From an uncultured Roseburia sp. (GTDB taxonomy: Bacteria > Bacillota > Clostridia > Lachnospirales > Lachnospiraceae), in the NCBI GenBank assembly GCA_900756925.1, contig CAAELX010000034.1, positions 33,180-97,179 on the forward strand: 64,000 nt of DNA, in the 5' to 3' direction. The position numbers were made by a program, and so were the translations under genes. Below the pieces are notes generated by a model. It saw only the letters and a list, made by a program, of their open reading frames with translations. It made no database searches and was not told where the DNA came from. Shown here piece by piece: positions 62,854 to 64,000 of the stretch; positions within the stretch are counted from its first letter, which is position 1, and every line of letters starts with the position of its first letter.

Positions 62854-63564
62854 ATGAAAAAGGAAAATGAATCATATACAGCAATCGTACTGGCAGCAGG
62901 CTCCGGGAAGAGAATGCAGACCAAGGTACACAAACAATATCTGGATCTGCTCGGAAAACCGGTGCTATATTATGCCTTGAAGGCATTCGAGGATAGTGCT
63001 GTGGATGAGATTATTCTTGTGACCGGAAAGGGGGAAATCCCATACTGTCAGACAGAGATCGTGGACCGATATGGCTTCAAAAAGGTGACACATATCGTAG
63101 AGGGGGGAAAAGAAAGGTATCATTCCGTATATGAAGGGCTGAAATGTGCGGCAGGGGCAGACTATGTGCTAATCCATGACGGTGCAAGACCTTTTATCAA
63201 TGAGCAGATCTTGCAGAGCGTGATGGAAAGTGTACAGGAAAACGGTGCGTGTGTGACTGGTGTCCCGGTGAAGGATACGATCAAGATCGCGGACGGGGAA
63301 GGCTATGCGGTGGAGACACCGGACAGAAACTATGTCTGGGCAGTCCAGACCCCGCAGGCGTTTTCCTATGGACTTATCGCAGATGCCTACACGAAGTTGA
63401 TGGCAGCAGAGGATCCGACTGTGACAGATGACGCGATGGTGCTTGAGAAGATGACCGGAAAAAAGGTGAAGTTAGTTCCTGGAAGCTACCGGAACATCAA
63501 GATCACAACCCCGGAAGATTTGATCGTTGCGGAGGCGTATTTAAGGCATCCACAAGAAAAATGA
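62854..63564 (+). CDS. ispD: 2-C-methyl-D-erythritol 4-phosphate cytidylyltransferase
   Basis: The 236-residue enzyme begins with the nucleotide-binding IVLAAGSGKRMQTKVHKQYL and carries VEGGKERYHSVYEGL, IHDGARPFI, VPVKDTIKI and QTPQAF, all hallmarks of IspD. It makes CDP-methylerythritol in the MEP isoprenoid pathway. IspF and IspE are not in the window. Only 32 bp separate it from tsaD. The tRNA promoter begins 19 bp after its stop. Confidence 0.96.
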   Translation: MKKENESYTAIVLAAGSGKRMQTKVHKQYLDLLGKPVLYYALKAFEDSAVDEIILVTGKGEIPYCQTEIVDRYGFKKVTHIVEGGKERYHSVYEGLKCAAGADYVLIHDGARPFINEQILQSVMESVQENGACVTGVPVKDTIKIADGEGYAVETPDRNYVWAVQTPQAFSYGLIADAYTKLMAAEDPTVTDDAMVLEKMTGKKVKLVPGSYRNIKITTPEDLIVAEAYLRHPQEK

Positions 63565-63583
63565 AAAAATATGCAAAAAGTTG

Positions 63584-63612
63584 TTGACAGAAGACATTGT
63601 GGATGGTAGAAT
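63584..63612 (+). promoter_or_regulatory. Promoter of the tRNA-Ser pair
   Basis: TTGACA (63584-63589) and TAGAAT (63607-63612), spacer 17 bp. Confidence 0.85.
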
Positions 63613-63642
63613 AACTTCTGCACTGATTCAAGTGCGAAGCAC

Positions 63643-63728
63643 GGAGAGGTATCGAAGTGGTCATAACGAGGCGGTCTTGAAAACCGTTTGTCCGCAAGGG
63701 CACATGGGTTCGAATCCCATCCTCTCCG
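63643..63728 (+). tRNA. tRNA-Ser (anticodon TGA)
   Basis: Acceptor GGAGAGG pairs with CCTCTCC; the anticodon loop CTTGAAA gives TGA. A long variable arm (TTGTCCGCAAGGGCACA region) marks a class II tRNA, as expected for serine. The T-arm is GGGTTCGAATCCC. No CCA is encoded. Confidence 0.95.
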
Positions 63729-63788
63729 CTCATCAATGCACAATTGAATTTGGTATATTGGTGGCAAATGAATAATGATAAACAATTC

Positions 63789-63878
63789 GGAGAAGTACCC
63801 AAGCTGGCCGAAGGGACACCCCTGGAAAGGGTGCAGGTCGTTAACAGCGGCGCGAGGGTTCAAATCCCTCCTTCTCCG
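63789..63878 (+). tRNA. tRNA-Ser (anticodon GGA)
   Basis: Acceptor GGAGAAG pairs with CTTCTCC; the anticodon loop CTGGAAA gives GGA. A long variable arm (GGTCGTTAACAGCGGC) and the T-arm GGGTTCAAATCCC confirm a serine class II tRNA. No CCA is encoded. Confidence 0.95.
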
Positions 63879-63918
63879 CTCGGTTCAAAAGAACTGAAAA
63901 AGAAAAATAAAAAAGTTG

Positions 63919-63947
63919 TTGACAAACACTTAAAGATGTGATAACAT
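63919..63947 (+). promoter_or_regulatory. Promoter at the window end, probably of an rRNA operon
   Basis: A perfect TTGACA (63919-63924) and TAACAT (63942-63947), spacer 17 bp. The following text with ATTGATAACTGAACAGTGA resembles leaders before 16S rRNA genes in this group, so an rRNA operon may lie beyond the window; this is inference. Confidence 0.6.
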
Positions 63948-64000
63948 ATCAGAGTTGCTGAAAACAACAAAGAACATTGATAACTGAACAGTGAATAACC

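Noticed and set aside
63486..63863. Minus-strand open frames across the tRNA-Ser genes
   Set aside because: They run antisense through ispD and two clear tRNAs; such frames over tRNAs are common annotation errors.

Overview
The window reads as a 64-kb piece of chromosome from a low-to-mid G+C anaerobic Firmicute, most likely a butyrate-forming member of the Lachnospiraceae. The grounds are two type III glutamine synthetases, a thl-hbd-bcd-etfBA butyrate-pathway operon with a Rex-type operator, class II aldolase, CarAB, an FtsEX/M23/Ctp division block, strong AAGGAGG ribosome binding sites, and synteny of rapZ-whiA-crh with other Firmicutes. The family assignment is inference. No prophage, insertion sequence or CRISPR array is visible; nearly all of it is core genome.

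Layout. 1-4.4 kb: end of murB, rapZ, whiA, an HPr/Crh-like protein without the phosphorylatable histidine, a lipid kinase and fructose-bisphosphate aldolase. 4.5-11.1 kb: nitrogen assimilation (two tandem GSIII genes with related leaders, PII protein, ammonium transporter). 11.5-17.3 kb: a class A penicillin-binding protein on the minus strand, then yigZ, tRNA-Gln, acyl-ACP thioesterase, cvfB and ridA. 17.3-28.5 kb: cell envelope and division (NlpC/P60 hydrolase, a GT26-like protein behind a DnaA-box cluster, YitT, a PucR/CdaR-type regulator, ftsE-ftsX, an M23 hydrolase, ctpA, a VanZ-like gene) ending in prfB with its programmed frameshift. 28.5-32.5 kb: a four-gene zinc-ribbon/SPFH/TPM membrane operon. 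32.6-42.4 kb: ACT regulator, hom, mtnN, glpP-glpK with an attenuator, carA-carB. 42.8-45.6 kb: two more wall hydrolases. 46-51.4 kb: the butyrate operon. 51.6-53.5 kb: a LytTR regulator with two repeat-rich membrane-stress proteins. 53.6-58.6 kb: uracil permease, tex, and an FMN riboswitch with the riboflavin transporter. 58.7-64 kb: YcxB, tsaE-tsaB-rimI-rnz-tsaD, ispD, two tRNA-Ser genes and what looks like the leader of an rRNA operon.

The main unexplained signals are non-coding. (1) Two intergenic long inverted repeats (17337-17623 and 42378-42578) share one architecture: covarying arms, a conserved internal-loop block, and a 14-nt apical loop identical at 13 positions although the stems beneath it differ in sequence. 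They are candidates for an undescribed structured RNA or a miniature palindromic element. (2) A short hairpin with a TTC triloop joined by a single C to an (A/G)AGGAGG ribosome binding site recurs five times in front of unrelated genes (crh-like, amtB, yigZ, bcd, uraA), with compensatory stem changes. (3) A cluster of seven DnaA-box-like 9-mers lies at 19222-19446, far from any dnaA gene in view. Rex, FMN, glpP-type and amtB leader signals give regulatory context for the metabolic genes.
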